From Berghia stephanieae (Eukaryota > Mollusca > Gastropoda > Nudibranchia > Aeolidiidae), in the NCBI GenBank assembly GCA_034508935.3, contig CM067444.1:19480201-19544200 (forward strand): 64,000 nucleotides of DNA. Reading direction: 5' to 3'. Under the pieces are notes generated by a model. The model was not told where the DNA came from. It was given only the letters and a program-made list of their open reading frames with translations, and did not search any database. Positions 32,992 to 46,800 of this stretch are shown in pieces (the first letter of the stretch is position 1; each line of letters opens with the position of its first letter). The translations under genes were made by a program, and so were the position numbers.

Positions 32992-34244
32992 CAGTAAAAT
33001 TACTTTAAACCGAAAGCGGCTAAACCGAAAAATACCATGAACCGCAAAGAATTTAATAAATTGTACTAGTTTCTTCATTATCTTTGTACAAATTCTTCCG
33101 ATAAACCGAAATACTTCTAAGCAGGACTTTCTTTAAACCGAAACAACTTGAGAGCACCCTTTTTCTCTCTCTATTTTTCTTCAAAAATTCGGGAAAGTGG
33201 CCACACGTAATAATGCCCGGCGTAAGTACAGTGCACTCTGGATACGTCGACGTTGCCTAAGTCGATTTTTTTTCTTGGTCCCTCCTCCTTCTTCCTATAT
33301 AACATTAGTAAAAACAACAAAAAAAAAAAAAAAACTCCACATAAGTCGATGTTCTTATCACTCATGACTACAATAAAATCACAAATAAACAAGTATTTCC
33401 ATTGGTTAAAAAAACTACCAGTAAGAATTTTCAGTGGTTGAGAATATCCGCGAACGATTGACGCACATCGATGTGATGTAGGTGCTTTGCCTGACGTCCG
33501 TGTTCAATGTACATAAGCAGTATTGAATAACTTAAATTTCTCCATCTCAAATTTTACATTGTCGCAACTTCAAGATCAAGATTTTTTGTGGTTCTAATCC
33601 CAGGCCATCCTATGTAATGCCCCTCTTAATTAGTATCAATTTTATCAAGAATTCAAGTCAAGTCTGCAACTACAATGGCAAACTATCGCGGAAAAGGAAG
33701 ATTCGATGCATTTAGAAAGTCTGGCATGCGACAGAAAATCATCGCATAGGAAATTGGCATACCAGCTATTTCTGTCTCGATTTACAAGAAGCATGACCTT
33801 GACCTAGAGGCTCCTACCCTTCCGCTTTTCGCGGAATAATTTCACTTAATCGGTATACATTCCACATTCAAGGCAAAAATTCCGCTTTTCAGATTTCCAA
33901 TCGAGGAAAATTTTTTAAAAAATCTCTAGTGAAAAAACAGTGAGCTATGGCTTATTTCGTCAGCATCTCCTATGGTCAATCAACACACCCTTTGTGTGTC
34001 TGATTAGTCCCTTCAAAGTGTATGCTGCTGATGTCGGATAATATTATACGTTTGGGAGGGGGGTTGACCGAAGTATTATTATTATGGTGACTCCAATTTG
34101 TGAGGTCAATGAACTTGGTAATATTATATGTTGGCTTCAATCGGTAATAATATTATTGATTACGGTCAGCTTCTTTCCCTATTTAAATTTAGCCCTGTGT
34201 ACGTGTGTGTGTGTGTGCCGACACGCGCGTTTGTTTTATTAGGT

Positions 34245-34275
<31 letters not shown>

Positions 34276-34572
34276 GGGAAGGGAGGAGGGTCCTGACAAG
34301 GTTAAATCCATCCATACAATGCTTTGCTCTGAGACGGCCAGGACCTGTGTGTTCTCTATTATTATTTGACCCCATTCTTAATCTTTACGCAACTGTACAT
34401 TTTTACACATTTTATATTTTATCATTTATTTATGGGGAAACGACCCATGATACGATTAAATAAGCAAGTAAATAGTACCACCTTTGAAAAACATCGCAAA
34501 ACGGGAACTTGCTTTAAACCGAAATGGTTTAGAAGGTCCCCAAAATTTCGGTTTAGTAAAGTAATTCTACTG
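32992..34572. mobile_element. pogo/Tigger-like DNA transposon inserted in a SINE A
   Basis: The ends CAGTAAAATTACTTTAAACC and, inverted at the right, CAGTAGAATTACTTTACTAA/ACCGAAA form terminal inverted repeats flanked by TA (32990-32991, 34573-34574). The interior near 33675-33800 reads RFDAFRKSGMRQKIIA, one stop, then EIGIPAISVSIYKK, resembling the CENP-B/pogo helix-turn-helix. The rest of the transposase is not recognisable, so it is a decayed or internally deleted copy. A second TA-CAG end (33229) may be another insertion. Confidence 0.75.
33229..33260 (+). mobile_element. Solo pogo-like left end
   Basis: TA then CAGTGCACTCTGGATACGTC resembles a pogo-type terminus. No matching right end was found. 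Confidence 0.35.
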
Positions 34573-34574
34573 TA

Positions 34575-34865
34575 TTGCAATATCCACTAAACGTGCTCAA
34601 AGCGCTTTACAAGGGGTCCCTGTCCAACAGAAACCTTTAACATTTAGGACAAGACATGACACCTGTTAAGCGATATAACAATTTTTTTTTTGGACAGCGA
34701 CATTGCCGTTAACGGCCAGGTACTCATTTTACACCTGAGTACGGTGAGAGAATGTGAGTAAAGAGTCTTTTCCAAGGACTCAACTATGCGCCGAGCGCGA
34801 GGCTCGAACCCAGGACCTTCCGATCCCAAAGCAAGTGTCATACCACTAGACCACATAGCCGCACA
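34575..34865 (-). mobile_element. SINE A, split by the pogo-like element
   Basis: The body and head lie here. The missing tail start (AAGCTTTTATA) lies at 32977-32991 on the other side of the transposon. Confidence 0.85.
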
Positions 34866-34939
34866 AATAATGTACATAGTATATGATTATAAGCATCAAA
34901 CCATACTGTCTGGTAACCTCTGATGTAATGGTAGCACTT

Positions 34940-35475
34940 CTGACAGGTAATAAGATTTCTGAGAAATGATCCCCTGTTGGCTCATGCTGATTTTTCCTCT
35001 TGTACTATCTCTCTTCTGCTTTGTGTGACTGGGACTGTTTCGTACGTACCTTTTCAGATTTTTTATCAGTGCCTGCTCCTAAATTTGATTGGGTTGGGGT
35101 CTCTTGACTTCTCAATTAGAGTTTTAGGGAGATGACATTTTTGTCTTGTAAATCATCTCTGTTATGCAATGTGTTATGTTTTGTTTACATATTGTATATG
35201 ATTTGTAAACATTTGAGTGTATTCCTCTTACTCTTAGTTGGGACCTATGCTTGTGTCTGGATGAGACTTTTAAGTGATCTCAGACTAAGTACTTTGATGG
35301 TGTGCTCTTGGAATCTACATCTGTTCCCTTTTTGAATTAATTCCCTTTTGTCTTACCTTTTCTTGGGTGCTTTAATCGTAATTCTATAACTTTTTACTAT
35401 CCCATTTTCTTCCTTTTTGCTGGCGCTGATATGACCTTAATGTGTCGCAAGTGCCTTAAAATCCTTCAAAAAACA
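34940..35475 (+). mobile_element. Family F, diverged copy
   Basis: The 3' half matches closely (GTCTGGATGAGACTTTTAAG, TGCTGGCGCTGATATGACC) and ends in an AAAC-rich tail. The 5' half is eroded. Confidence 0.75.
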
Positions 35476-36173
35476 AAACAAACACAATATGTGTCACATC
35501 AGAAATGTACAGTTCAACCTCTGGATAACGACAACCGCTGGATAACATCATTGACTTCTGGTTCAGATAATTTTAATTAGCAATAAAAAAACCCAAATAG
35601 CAACATCGATGTAGCATACTCTTAGCCAATGAAATGCTTTTTTTTAAACCAATGAAATGTCCTACTCAAGCCAACTCTTAGCAAACGAGATCGATTTGCT
35701 ACTGACCAATGAAAACATGTGGACAGTTTTCTTATTCTTCCATCTGAATATTTTAAACAATAAATGCATCAAAATAAAAAACTCAAAATTTTGAAAAACA
35801 CATAAGCCACAAAATAATCAAAATACATCAGTAACAAAAAGACCATTTTCAACTATAGAAAATCTAGTATTCTTTATTTTTTTGTCAAGACCAATATATT
35901 GACAAAATCACCACGATAGCGTCATCAAAGTAAATTAAAATTCAGTGAGAGAATATCATAGAGACTGCTCTATCAAAATGGTATTTGCAGCGTACATCAC
36001 AGAGATAGACAGAATTTACCTTCTTGGTAGATGGAGTGGGGAAGAGAGCAAGGGTATCATTGAAACATAATATGTTTTTAGGCGGTAATGATTTTGAATT
36101 CAAAATGTATGCAAATTCAAAATGTCTTTCAGTTTGCTTAAGAGGATTTTCCCATTCTTTCTTAAACTAAAAT
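35476..36173. other. Gene-free stretch with a possible pogo-like end
   Basis: TA-CAGTTCAACCTCTGGATAAC at 35513 looks like a pogo-type left terminus without a partner. Nothing else was recognised. Confidence 0.35.
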
Positions 36174-36179
36174 TTTATT
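36174..36179 (-). terminator. Poly(A) signal of gene 2
   Basis: AATAAA on the minus strand, about 60 bases past the TAG stop. Confidence 0.6.
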
Positions 36180-36239
36180 TCATTTCTGTTTTCGAGGACT
36201 TTCCTTTCCTTTCTGTTTCAAAGGGCTTTCATTTCCCTT

Positions 36240-37055
36240 CTATTTCATTTGACTTTTGGTTCTTTTCTGATTTAAAGGGCTTTCACTTCCTTTATGATTT
36301 CTTGGACTTTCAGTTGTCTTTATAGGTGAACTTTTGACTCCATCTTCCCCTTCAGAAATTGTCTTTACAATAGACTTTTTAATACGAGGAGACGAACGGA
36401 TTGGCATTATTGGTGATGATAAGGATATACGACTGGCTGACATTTTTTTACTTTTACTTTTGTTTATATTATCATCTTCTGGTACCGTGCATTTATCTGG
36501 TGAACTGAAAACCTGGATAATACTCTCATCTGCTTGATTATTATCGAGACCACTTGAAAAATAGGACGTTGACACAGGGTCTGAAATAAGAATGTGTTTA
36601 CTTTTCAACACAGCAGCTGCCAGGTTTCTCGGTCTCAACTGGTGCTTTGAAGAACTGTCATCACTTTCCACCTCTTCTCCAGACTTATTTGTACTCTCAT
36701 CATCAAAATCATTGTCATCAATCTGCTTTCGTCTTTTTGAATTTTGCTCTTCATCGCTGTTATCATCATCTTTTTCATGATCAGTGCTGTCATCTTTTGA
36801 ACGCTTGCGTTTCTTTTGCTTAGCCCCTTCATCTTCATCAGACAAACTTTGCTTGCGAGACTGTGGCTTGCACTCAGCGCTAACAGAAACAGACTGGGCA
36901 TGACCTCTGTCAAGAAAAAATCCAATCGTTTCAACCTTATCAATCTCAGTCTCATTCAACCTAGCTTTCAATTCTGTTTTCTTGGGGTGTCTTTTGCTTG
37001 GCTTCTCAGGGGAGTTGCTTGCTAAACTAGCGGTCCTCTTCATTCCAGTTTTGAC
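36240..37055 (-). CDS. Gene 2 last exon (charged tail)
   Basis: 816 bases, acceptor ttcaacag, phase 0, ends in TAG at 36240-36242. Contains KQKKRKRSKDD, alternating acidic runs, QLRPRNL and SSPRIKKS. Many SP/TP sites. Confidence 0.85.
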   Translation of the reverse strand, partial: VKTGMKRTASLASNSPEKPSKRHPKKTELKARLNETEIDKVETIGFFLDRGHAQSVSVSAECKPQSRKQSLSDEDEGAKQKKRKRSKDDSTDHEKDDDNSDEEQNSKRRKQIDDNDFDDESTNKSGEEVESDDSSSKHQLRPRNLAAAVLKSKHILISDPVSTSYFSSGLDNNQADESIIQVFSSPDKCTVPEDDNINKSKSKKMSASRISLSSPIMPIRSSPRIKKSIVKTISEGEDGVKSSPIKTTESPRNHKGSESPLNQKRTKSQMK

Positions 37056-40000
37056 CTGTTGAAGTAAAAAAAAAACAAAACAAAACAAAAAAAAAAACCT
37101 AAATTAACAGATAAATTTTCCAGTAATACATGTACATAAATATAAATATGACAGCTAAAAAAAAAGAACAAATGAAACACGGAACGTTTCGGGCTCAAAA
37201 TCTTTCTTCATTTAATAATTTTTAAAAAATCATTACTTAAAAACCAGACAGACGGCAGATAAATATTTGGCACACCCTTTCTGTAATGTAAACAAAAAGA
37301 AGTGTTCGTTTGGTTACCAAACAGGTGGGAAATAGAAATAGAAATAGAGGGGAATATTAAATTATGCATAAAATTTGGTGTGTTAAAATACCATTAGGAT
37401 TATAATAAAAAATAATGTCAAATGTATCAGTCAAAATAAATCCAATAATGCTTTTGAAGTCATTTGACATAGAAAAATTGGGTTTGGCATCTTTTGGGGG
37501 CATTATATGAAAATCTGTTTTTACCTATTTTATACACACATACCCAACAATGGCACAAAATTGATTATTTCAACTAAATTGACTATTCCAAACTAAAACC
37601 AGGCCTGTAAATAATGGCTGGTGAAAAAATTGTCTGAACTTTTCGAGGATGCGAAAATAGACCAACAAACCAAAAAAGTGGATGAACAACACAACCCAGG
37701 TATGCCTCACATTTTCCTCACCATAGCAAGAGAAGAAATCGCCGTTGGTGTCTTGTTCTTCAAGCCATGACCATTTAAATTTATTTTTAACACCTATTTC
37801 TAAGGTAAGAAGTAAGTCGCAACTGCGATCTAAAAATACTTCAGGCATATTGAATAGGATAATAATTGAATTAATAATTAACTAAAAAACTACGGCTGAG
37901 CGAGAATATAGGAAAAGAGAATCGGCCGTAGGCCAAAGGAGCGAAAACTTCCGATATAGCATTCATTTACCTTTTCACTCAAGAAAAATATTTATTTCGC
38001 ATTCACATTTTTCTGGTTCACTTTCAACCGGATATAGATAATGAACTGAACTGAAAAAAGACGAACAGAACGACATGTGTGTGTCTGTAGCAAAATAGAA
38101 AGAAACGGCCTGGTCCCCAACAGCTATGTGTGTTAGTTGATTACTGACTACGTTGTGTGTGATCGACGACTCACGAAGCGCGACCACACTAGCTAGCTAT
38201 GTGCGGGCAGACAGTAGGCAGTGAATAGTACACGTCCGGGAGTGTGGAGGTGGTGATAATTATTGACAAGATGGAATGCTGTCTGGTTTGTTATGTCTTT
38301 GACAAGATAAGTACAATGTTTTTTTTTTTTTTTTTTAAAAAGACTCTCGTCGAGGTACAAAATACAACACTTTTATTTTCTTTTTAGTTGGTTCTGTCTT
38401 TTGACGTAACGAATATATAGATATTTTTTAAATATAATATTTTTTTTTTATTCTAGAATTTATCGAGCAAAATCGTACTGTCGGAATCCGACAATTGTCG
38501 GAAGATTTACAGGCCTGTAAAACCAACAAGATGTTGTATATTTGCATCTTTCAGTTTTTAAAATTTTATTTATTGATTATTTCTTAAAACAGGTTTATGT
38601 GAATGTCTGTGGAAGAGAGAAAGGTGGGGGTGTTGGTTTTACATTGAAGACAAAGCAGATTTGCTACCTTCTATACAACAATGTGGAAGGGAAAGACCTA
38701 GTACAACTACAGAATCACAAGAAAAACATCCCAGTGTTTTTACAGAGATTTGACCCAAAGAATAGCTATATCCCCCACAACACCATTGGCTCAACCCCAC
38801 TTCTTGCCAGTCAAAGTTATCACCAAATTAACTCACCACTGAGTCACTGTTGTTGCCCTCATCATCTCCACTCATAGCACTCTCTTTGTCCTTGCTCAGG
38901 CTCATATCTCCTTTAACTTCGATGACCTTTTCTTTTCCTTTCTTGTCAACGACAAAGGATAAATGACCCGAATAGCTTCCGTCGCTGTCAATATCCACAG
39001 TGCTTTCTGGGAAAATCTAAAAAAAAAGATAGAAAGGATTGGTGTAATGGCGTACAATGTAATTCGACTACATCAAAGATTCCATTGCCAATGGTCAAAC
39101 AAAATTATTTGAATAAGATCTTTAATTGCTCCTAGCTGTGATTTGTAGCTGATATTTCAAGTTAAAAGTTTATGTTTGCATCTAAATTTATAGCCAAGCG
39201 TTGTTTAAGGCTTTTAATACTCCTTTGAATGCTATGCCAACAAAATAGTTACCTAAATGGTCAAGTACACTGAAACAGTGCCATAGGGTTTAAGTTTTAA
39301 TATTATACTATATTTTTTGCTACACAACAATAATCCTTATATCTCTACAATTATATTCTCTTTACAACTCCCCCCCCCATTAAATTCACTTGTTTTTACT
39401 TTACAATTCACACAAAAGCAAAATTACAAGGACATTTTACTATCAAGTTGGCCCTAAATGAGGACTGCTATAGCAACGGTTCTTGCTATCACATTCCTCT
39501 TCACATCTAAATTATAAATCAAAGAGATGTTGACATGGATTTGAATAATTACTGTTATATCCATGTTCCTCTTACACTTGATGCCATTATGAATAATAAC
39601 ATTATATTATGCTTTTTACAGAAACCCTGAACCATTGTAACACAGCGTACACAACAGTAGCTTCATTAGATATAGAAGACCTATCACAGACAACTAACCC
39701 CCAAAAAAACAAAAAAAAAACGATATGTTTGGGAGAAAAAATCAGATTGTGAAGAAAAAAGTATGTATCTATACAAAATAAATGATTTCTCATTAAAAAT
39801 CATTTTTAAAAAATCTATTTCCTTTAAAACATTTAATTAGCAGAGTTGAAAAGAATCATTTAAGAAGAAATTTACCTTTAATTTCATAGGTGTCCTCACC
39901 TGGGAGATACATTTGGGGAAATGCTTAAAATTTTACAGCCTTATCTTTATTTAAATAAAAAAAAACAAAAAAAAAATAAATTACCGCCATTTGCAATACA

Positions 40001-41531
40001 TCTATTAAGGGATCCAGGACATCATCTGTGTTCAGATCCAGAAGAAACTGACTGACTGAGGCCCCTTTAATGTTCTTGTCTTCAGCAATGTAATCATTGG
40101 CATTTTTCCAATAAGTTCTCAGCCATGGCAGGAATAGAGGTGGGGCCTTAATGAGTTTTGACACCTGATAAATGGAACAAAAGAGGTTGAATTTCTTTAA
40201 AAAAATTATAAACAGCATGGACATTGGTCTCCTAAAATATATTACTCTGATTCAAATGGTATTACACTTAAATAACAATAATAAATTTTTGTTTAAAAAT
40301 AATAAAATTATGATCTCAGAACCCCTTTGAAATATATATTTTGAATTTTCATGAGTTACATACCGATTGCTGGGTCTAAGTCGCCGGCGTTTATCTTAGT
40401 TAACTCTTCATTCTCTATAAAAAACACTCAGAACTCAGAGGGCTTTGCAAATTTTGATATTGTAGAGGTTGCTATTGCTATGATGAAAGTAGTCATCTCT
40501 GTGATGACATCTAACTTAACACTTATGTAATTCACTAAACGTTGAATGAAGAATGAAGAATAATTTTCAGGTTTTTATGGCTAACTCCCACCATTACATA
40601 TACAAAACAATTATTGAATTAAACTGGGAATATTGAGTGTTACAATGATTGAAACGCATCAGGTTGAGCACTGTCATACACACTGATGAAATGAATTCAC
40701 AAATATGTTGATGATGATGAAATTTAATATACAATAGTCATTACGATGCCTGTTAAATGGGCACAAATGCTAGATAGATCATTATAAAAAATTGCATGCA
40801 TACACTTACAATATAATGAAACTCACCATATAGTGCGATTTTTAAACCAAATGTACAAAGGCGTCAATTAAATAATCTGACAAATCTTGTTTTGGACAAC
40901 TACAATGATAAAAGCAATGATGTGCAGGTATTTGCTCTAGTGGTATGACACTCGCTTTCGGATCGGAAGGTCCTGGGTTCGAGCCTCGCTCAGCGCATAG
41001 TTGAGTCCTTGGAGAAGGCTCTTTACTCACATTCTCTCACTGTACTCAGATGTAAAATGAGTACCTGGCCCTTAACAGCGTTGTCGGTCTATCTCCGAAA
41101 AAATTGTAACATCACCTAACAGGCGTCATGTCCCATCCTAAATGTTAAATGTTGCTGTTGGCAGGGACCCCTTGTAAAGCGCTTTGAGCACATTTAGTGG
41201 ATATTACGCTATATAAAACCTCAGCTCAATGATACAGATATCTATCCTTTATCCATATCACATAATCAACCTCACACTATGATGGAAATTAAGACCTTGG
41301 ATCAATTATTGCATTTTTAAAAGGAACTAATAAGTACAATGTTGGTTGTGTATATATGAATTAACAATTCTTTATGACATATTTGCTAAAAATAAATATT
41401 AATGTTGAATTAAAATGAGCAAAAATATAAATGTAACAGAGATCCTAATTTGTTGTTTGTTCTTCAGACAAAAAGAATTACTCTTGGGTGACACAGTTTA
41501 ATCAGCTGATCTGCCCACGAAATATTGAGGT

Positions 41532-41585
<54 letters not shown>

Positions 41586-43057
41586 ATATTTATAGAGCAC
41601 TTTATGTCGAAACCTCAAAGCACTTAAAAATAATACATGTTATTACTTATCTAATCACAACCCACACATTATTTTATCACAGCAGTTATAAGTAGGACAA
41701 GGTAGAACTCACAAAAGCAAGTATTTTGTGAAAAGAAATGTCTTAAGATGTTTCTTGAAGACACCAAGACTGACAGATATTCTAACGGACTCAGGAAGGA
41801 AGTTCCAAATTGTGGGGCATAATTTAGAAAGATCTTTGTTGATTATCTAGTGATATCTGTGGTGATAATGAGGTTCCCTAAACAGATCAACTCTTAATAA
41901 TTTGTCAGATGCTTGGATAAGTTTCATTGTCAGTTCCCTGTAGGTAGATGTTTTTTTTCCAGACTTACTTCAATGAGATCTGAGACAGCTGCCAGCCTTT
42001 GCCATTTCTTCAATAAAAGGAAATGCAGCAAGTAATCAGCATTTGACCAGTCTGTAGATTGTTGACTCAACACCTGGCTGAAATGATAATAAAATTAATG
42101 CTAATGATAATGATTGAGATTTTTTTAACTTTATATAGCGCAATATCCACTACATGTGCTCAAAGTGCTTTACAAGGGGTGTCTGGTCAACAGCAACATT
42201 GAACATGTAGGACGGGACACGACGCCTGTTAGGCGATGTTACAATTTTCCGGACAAAGACAATGCTGTTAACGGCCAGGTACTCATTTTACACCTGAGTA
42301 CAATGAGAGAATGTGAGTAAAGAGTCTTTTCCAAGGACTCAACTATGCGAGTGTCATACCACTAGACCACATAGCCGCACAGGAAAATGATGAGAAAGGA
42401 AAATGGGTTTGATTGTGCTTTAACGATTGGGTGGACACCAGGAGGAAAGAGGAGAAAGGGATGCCCAAAAGTCAACATGGTGCAGAATGGTGGAGATGGA
42501 AAGAAATAATGCTGGCATAAACTCATAGCAGTGAGCAAGAACTAAAGCAAGGGACTGGAGAAAATGGAGGGAAACTGTTCAGGCCTTATGCACTTCCAGG
42601 CATTGAGAGAATTAAGTATTAAATAAGTAATGATGATAAAAGGAAGGAGGTGGAAGAAGAGGGGAAGAAAAAAAGGAGCTAACATTGGTGACAAATACTA
42701 TAGGATTTGAATAATTTATCCAAAATTCTATGCAAAACCAATCTGGCAATTCTGTTTGAGTAGCCATTGTTTTCTTTCTCTGTCTTATTTTTCTTTTTCT
42801 TTTTTATATTCTCCTGTACTTGACTTATCCCCAAAAAATTCTGTATAAGCCTTAATTCATGATTTCTACCCATGTTTATGGGATATGTCAATTAAAATGC
42901 AGCATACTTAAATTTAGTCACATATCAATAATTTCTATATTAAGTGAGGATTTTTTCTCAAAAATTTGTTTTTAAAAAATGAATCTTTGAATGCTAAAAA
43001 ATACGATTCTGGCAAGATATTGTGCACTCCCCCCTTTAATTCAATGACAAGGACATG

Positions 43058-43109
<52 letters not shown>

Positions 43110-43740
43110 AAAAGAAAAAGAAAGAGAGAAAGACAGTACAGAAATAATGAAAAAAAGCTATTTAACGAGAATAATTTATCTAGTTTCCATTTACACAAAT
43201 CCAAAAAGGAAAAAAATTTTTAAAAAGAAGCAAAATTCAAGAAAGGGAAAAAGAAACCATATAAAAAGAGCATAAATCAATGAAGGGAGGCATAAATCAT
43301 ATTAAAAAAAAAAATACTTACAGAAAAAAAAAAAAATCAAAAAAAAAATCGTCACCTCACCTGAGAATGGGTTCAACAAGTTCCACTCCTTCTTTTCCAT
43401 GGCATTCAGCCTCCAGTAATGCAATCTTGATGGCTCGGTCAGGAAGATCAAAGTTTAACCAACTATATAATTGCTTGGAACGATGGGAAGCTTTTTCGCT
43501 TTGTCTGAAATCATAATCATCATCATAGTAGTAATCAATACTATCAGTATTGTTCTTTTCTTATTATTAACATTATTATTATTATCATTATAACTATTGC
43601 AGTGGAATCTGGTAATTGGATTGGAACAGGAGCTAAATGGAAGTTTTGTCTATGACATAAGTTTTCCTATAGAATTACTATCTTTTAATCAGAATACATG
43701 CCAGTTAACTGGAACACTTCAAACTTTTAGCCCCTTTTTA

Positions 43741-43830
<90 letters not shown>

Positions 43831-46800
43831 CTTTATTATCCAGTTTTATTCCCCAACAACCCTTTACAAAATGAATGTATTGTAAACTATGGTGGAATTG
43901 CAAAATGCTCATACCCATGGGCAGAAAGAAATAGATCGATGAAAACTGAAGCAAGTGGAGTGGCCTCTTCAATCAATTTTGGATGCCACTTGCCAAACAA
44001 CTGGAAACAAAGAAAAGAGGATGCTATTATATTTTTTATTATTATCATCTTTATCATCCGCTCATTATGAAAAGCAATACAATGACAACATATGTGTGGC
44101 AGCCTAGGGAAACCTGGTCAAAGTTGTAGGAAGTGAAACTGAGATACAGGGAAAAACAGTAAGAAACAGTTGAAAAATTATCTGCGATATCTTAATTACA
44201 AATAAAAACTAAGAAAATCACTAAGGACAAACTATAAATTCTTAAATAAGTAATTGAATCACCCTACCACCGCATCAAGTTGGGAAATGCGAGGACGAAA
44301 TTTTGAAAATATGTCAATTATCTTTTCTTCAAATAAAACTCTAATTTTGAGCCCACGACCTGGTATCAGAGCTGCCAACCCCATCTGATGAGAATGTGTA
44401 CAATGGGACCTCAAAATGGGGGAGATTTCATAAAAATGGGTACAATCCTGAAATCGACTGAAACTAACCATTGTGAAAGTAAGAGGAAGGTATACTTATA
44501 TAAAGTCACACTGCACAAGCTCAATTGCAGCAACAATGATGTTCCCAAGACTAAAATCCAATCCTTTCAGAATTCTACCTCCCAGCATGAAGATCATAAT
44601 TGGTCAAAAAAATATATGAACATCCACTTGGTCACCAAGGTTTCTCATTAGGCTAGTAATAATATGAATTACAACTAAAGAAAACTGAAGTGACTCTGTA
44701 CACTGAAAATGGGTACAATCTTGGGGGAAATGCGTACAAGCGTACAATCGCTGAAAATGCGTACAATTCCGCATTTTTTGAGGTAGGTTGGCAGCTCTGT
44801 GGTATCAACACATAGGTCAAGACAACTATTCAATGAAACGTAATGCACATGAATTTGCTACACATTCAATGCCTGTGCACTGATCAATGCTGATAAAAAA
44901 AAATTTGCAAAAATAGTTCTCCCATTTCCGCTGTATACGCACCCCATTTTCTCACATGGGTGTCTATAAAATGCCATATCTGTGGTTCTTATGAAGATTC
45001 AAGATAGAATAAACTGCAGAATATCAGCAATGCCTGGGCATCATGATTTGATTCAAATATTATTTTCATAGATTGGTAGATTTAGTGGGATTTTCTTGGG
45101 ATGCCACACATATAAATCGGACATGGACAGCAGTCTGGAGTCAGAAAATAAAGCATAAAGTTCTAATAATGATTTTTACAAAGTAATTATGTAAAGCAAT
45201 TTTGAGAATGATTTAAGTGCATAAACCCATTTTTTCTCTCGAATGCTCAGTAGCGCTTTGTGTTACAAAAAAAAGAAAAGGGAGAGTCTATTCTGGAAAC
45301 ATGCAACCCCATTCGTGAAAGGACCAAGTTTTATTCAGGCTATATATCTATGTCCACCCAGCAATTATTAGGTAGCTGGAACTATTACTATTATATCGAG
45401 CAGAAAGTATTTCGTGATAGACTAGCATCCTATCAAAATGGTAAAAAGCAATTACTACTCTCCTTTTCACTTTTAACACCATTGATAGTATGTGCTTGGC
45501 TAAGAAGCTCACAACATTGCCATCTGGAAGTATTACGGACCAACACATAAAACTGTGTGTAACATTGAACATATGTAGTCTGGTTATGCAGTTTAGTGAA
45601 AATTACTCATAAACACGGATGGCAAGAATCAATAACAAAGACCAGAGTGACGTCATCTTCGTTCAATCTATAGAAACCAGGATAAACTCAGACTCCAAGG
45701 ACCTTATGGCTCTAAAGGACTACTTTTTACATATATTAAGCAGCAATAAAAGGTCATTTCTAATTGATCGATACAAAATTACAATGTCATGTCATTTTGA
45801 CTGTGGCACAATCATCATCAGTTTCTCCGATTCGAAAAATGACAAATTACTATTACCTACACAAGTTGTTAGCACATGAAGTGCGATATATATATTTACT
45901 ATACTATATTACACGATGATAGTATGAAAAAAAAGTATTGAAAAACTGTCAAGACTTATCAGTGTGAGAAACAGATGCCCTTTTTCTTTGATATCCAAAC
46001 CAGTTTTATTTTAACACTTGTATAAGAGCTCAAATTACCTGTGATGAAGAAACAACATTTTGCTGGCGTGAACACAACGACCAGAACCTTTTTACACATT
46101 CCAAACCATTTTTAGATCTGAAAAAGATACATGAAATCAATCAACTCAAACAAAAAGAAAAATTAAATCCACTTGATGACGAACTGTGCCATTGTGTGTG
46201 AGTAGATTTTGTATATTTAATTTAATTCATAAACTTATTGTAAAAGTACCTTGAGGCTTAGGCGAAAGGCGCTATATACATTCACTACCATTACCATTGG
46301 TACATCATTACAGCTATATAAATCAACAAACATTACCATTACAAAAAAAATGAAATGAGGAAATAGCATTGTCCACCTAGAATACACTATTGCAGAAGAT
46401 GGGGAAAAAAACATTCAAGAAATCAAAAGAATCGAAATGGCAACGAGAAATGAGCTTATGCAAAATAATTTTAAAAAAAGACAAATTCAGCAGCAACATT
46501 AAAATTTGTATTACAAAATCAAATTAAGTTGTGTCCCACTTACCATCTTAGGTATAACCTACCCACCTTCCCCCGTACACGAGCTGTTCTTTTTTCTCCT
46601 ATGTTTGAATCAGGGCATTAAGTTGTTTGATTCCCTTCAAGCTTGTCATTCTGCTTTCGAAAAATTAATTTTACTGAGTTAAAAGTCAAGTACTTCTTTC
46701 TAAATGCAATAAATTTCTCTTTAAAAAAATTGCCTCCCACAATGGAAATCTGCAATAATCTAGCAGTGGAGTCCCAAGACATTCACAGGAAGACGAGCAA

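Noticed and set aside
33229-35540. Further complete pogo elements starting at 33229 and 35513
   Set aside because: Only left ends are visible; no inverted partner was found.
38542-38877. 111-residue plus-strand open frame with VNVCGREKGGGVGF
   Set aside because: No splice-supported partner exon, and it overlaps gene 2 exon 11 on the other strand.
43597-44070. 157-residue plus-strand open frame
   Set aside because: Contains the AAT array as poly-Asn and is antisense to gene 2 exon 7.
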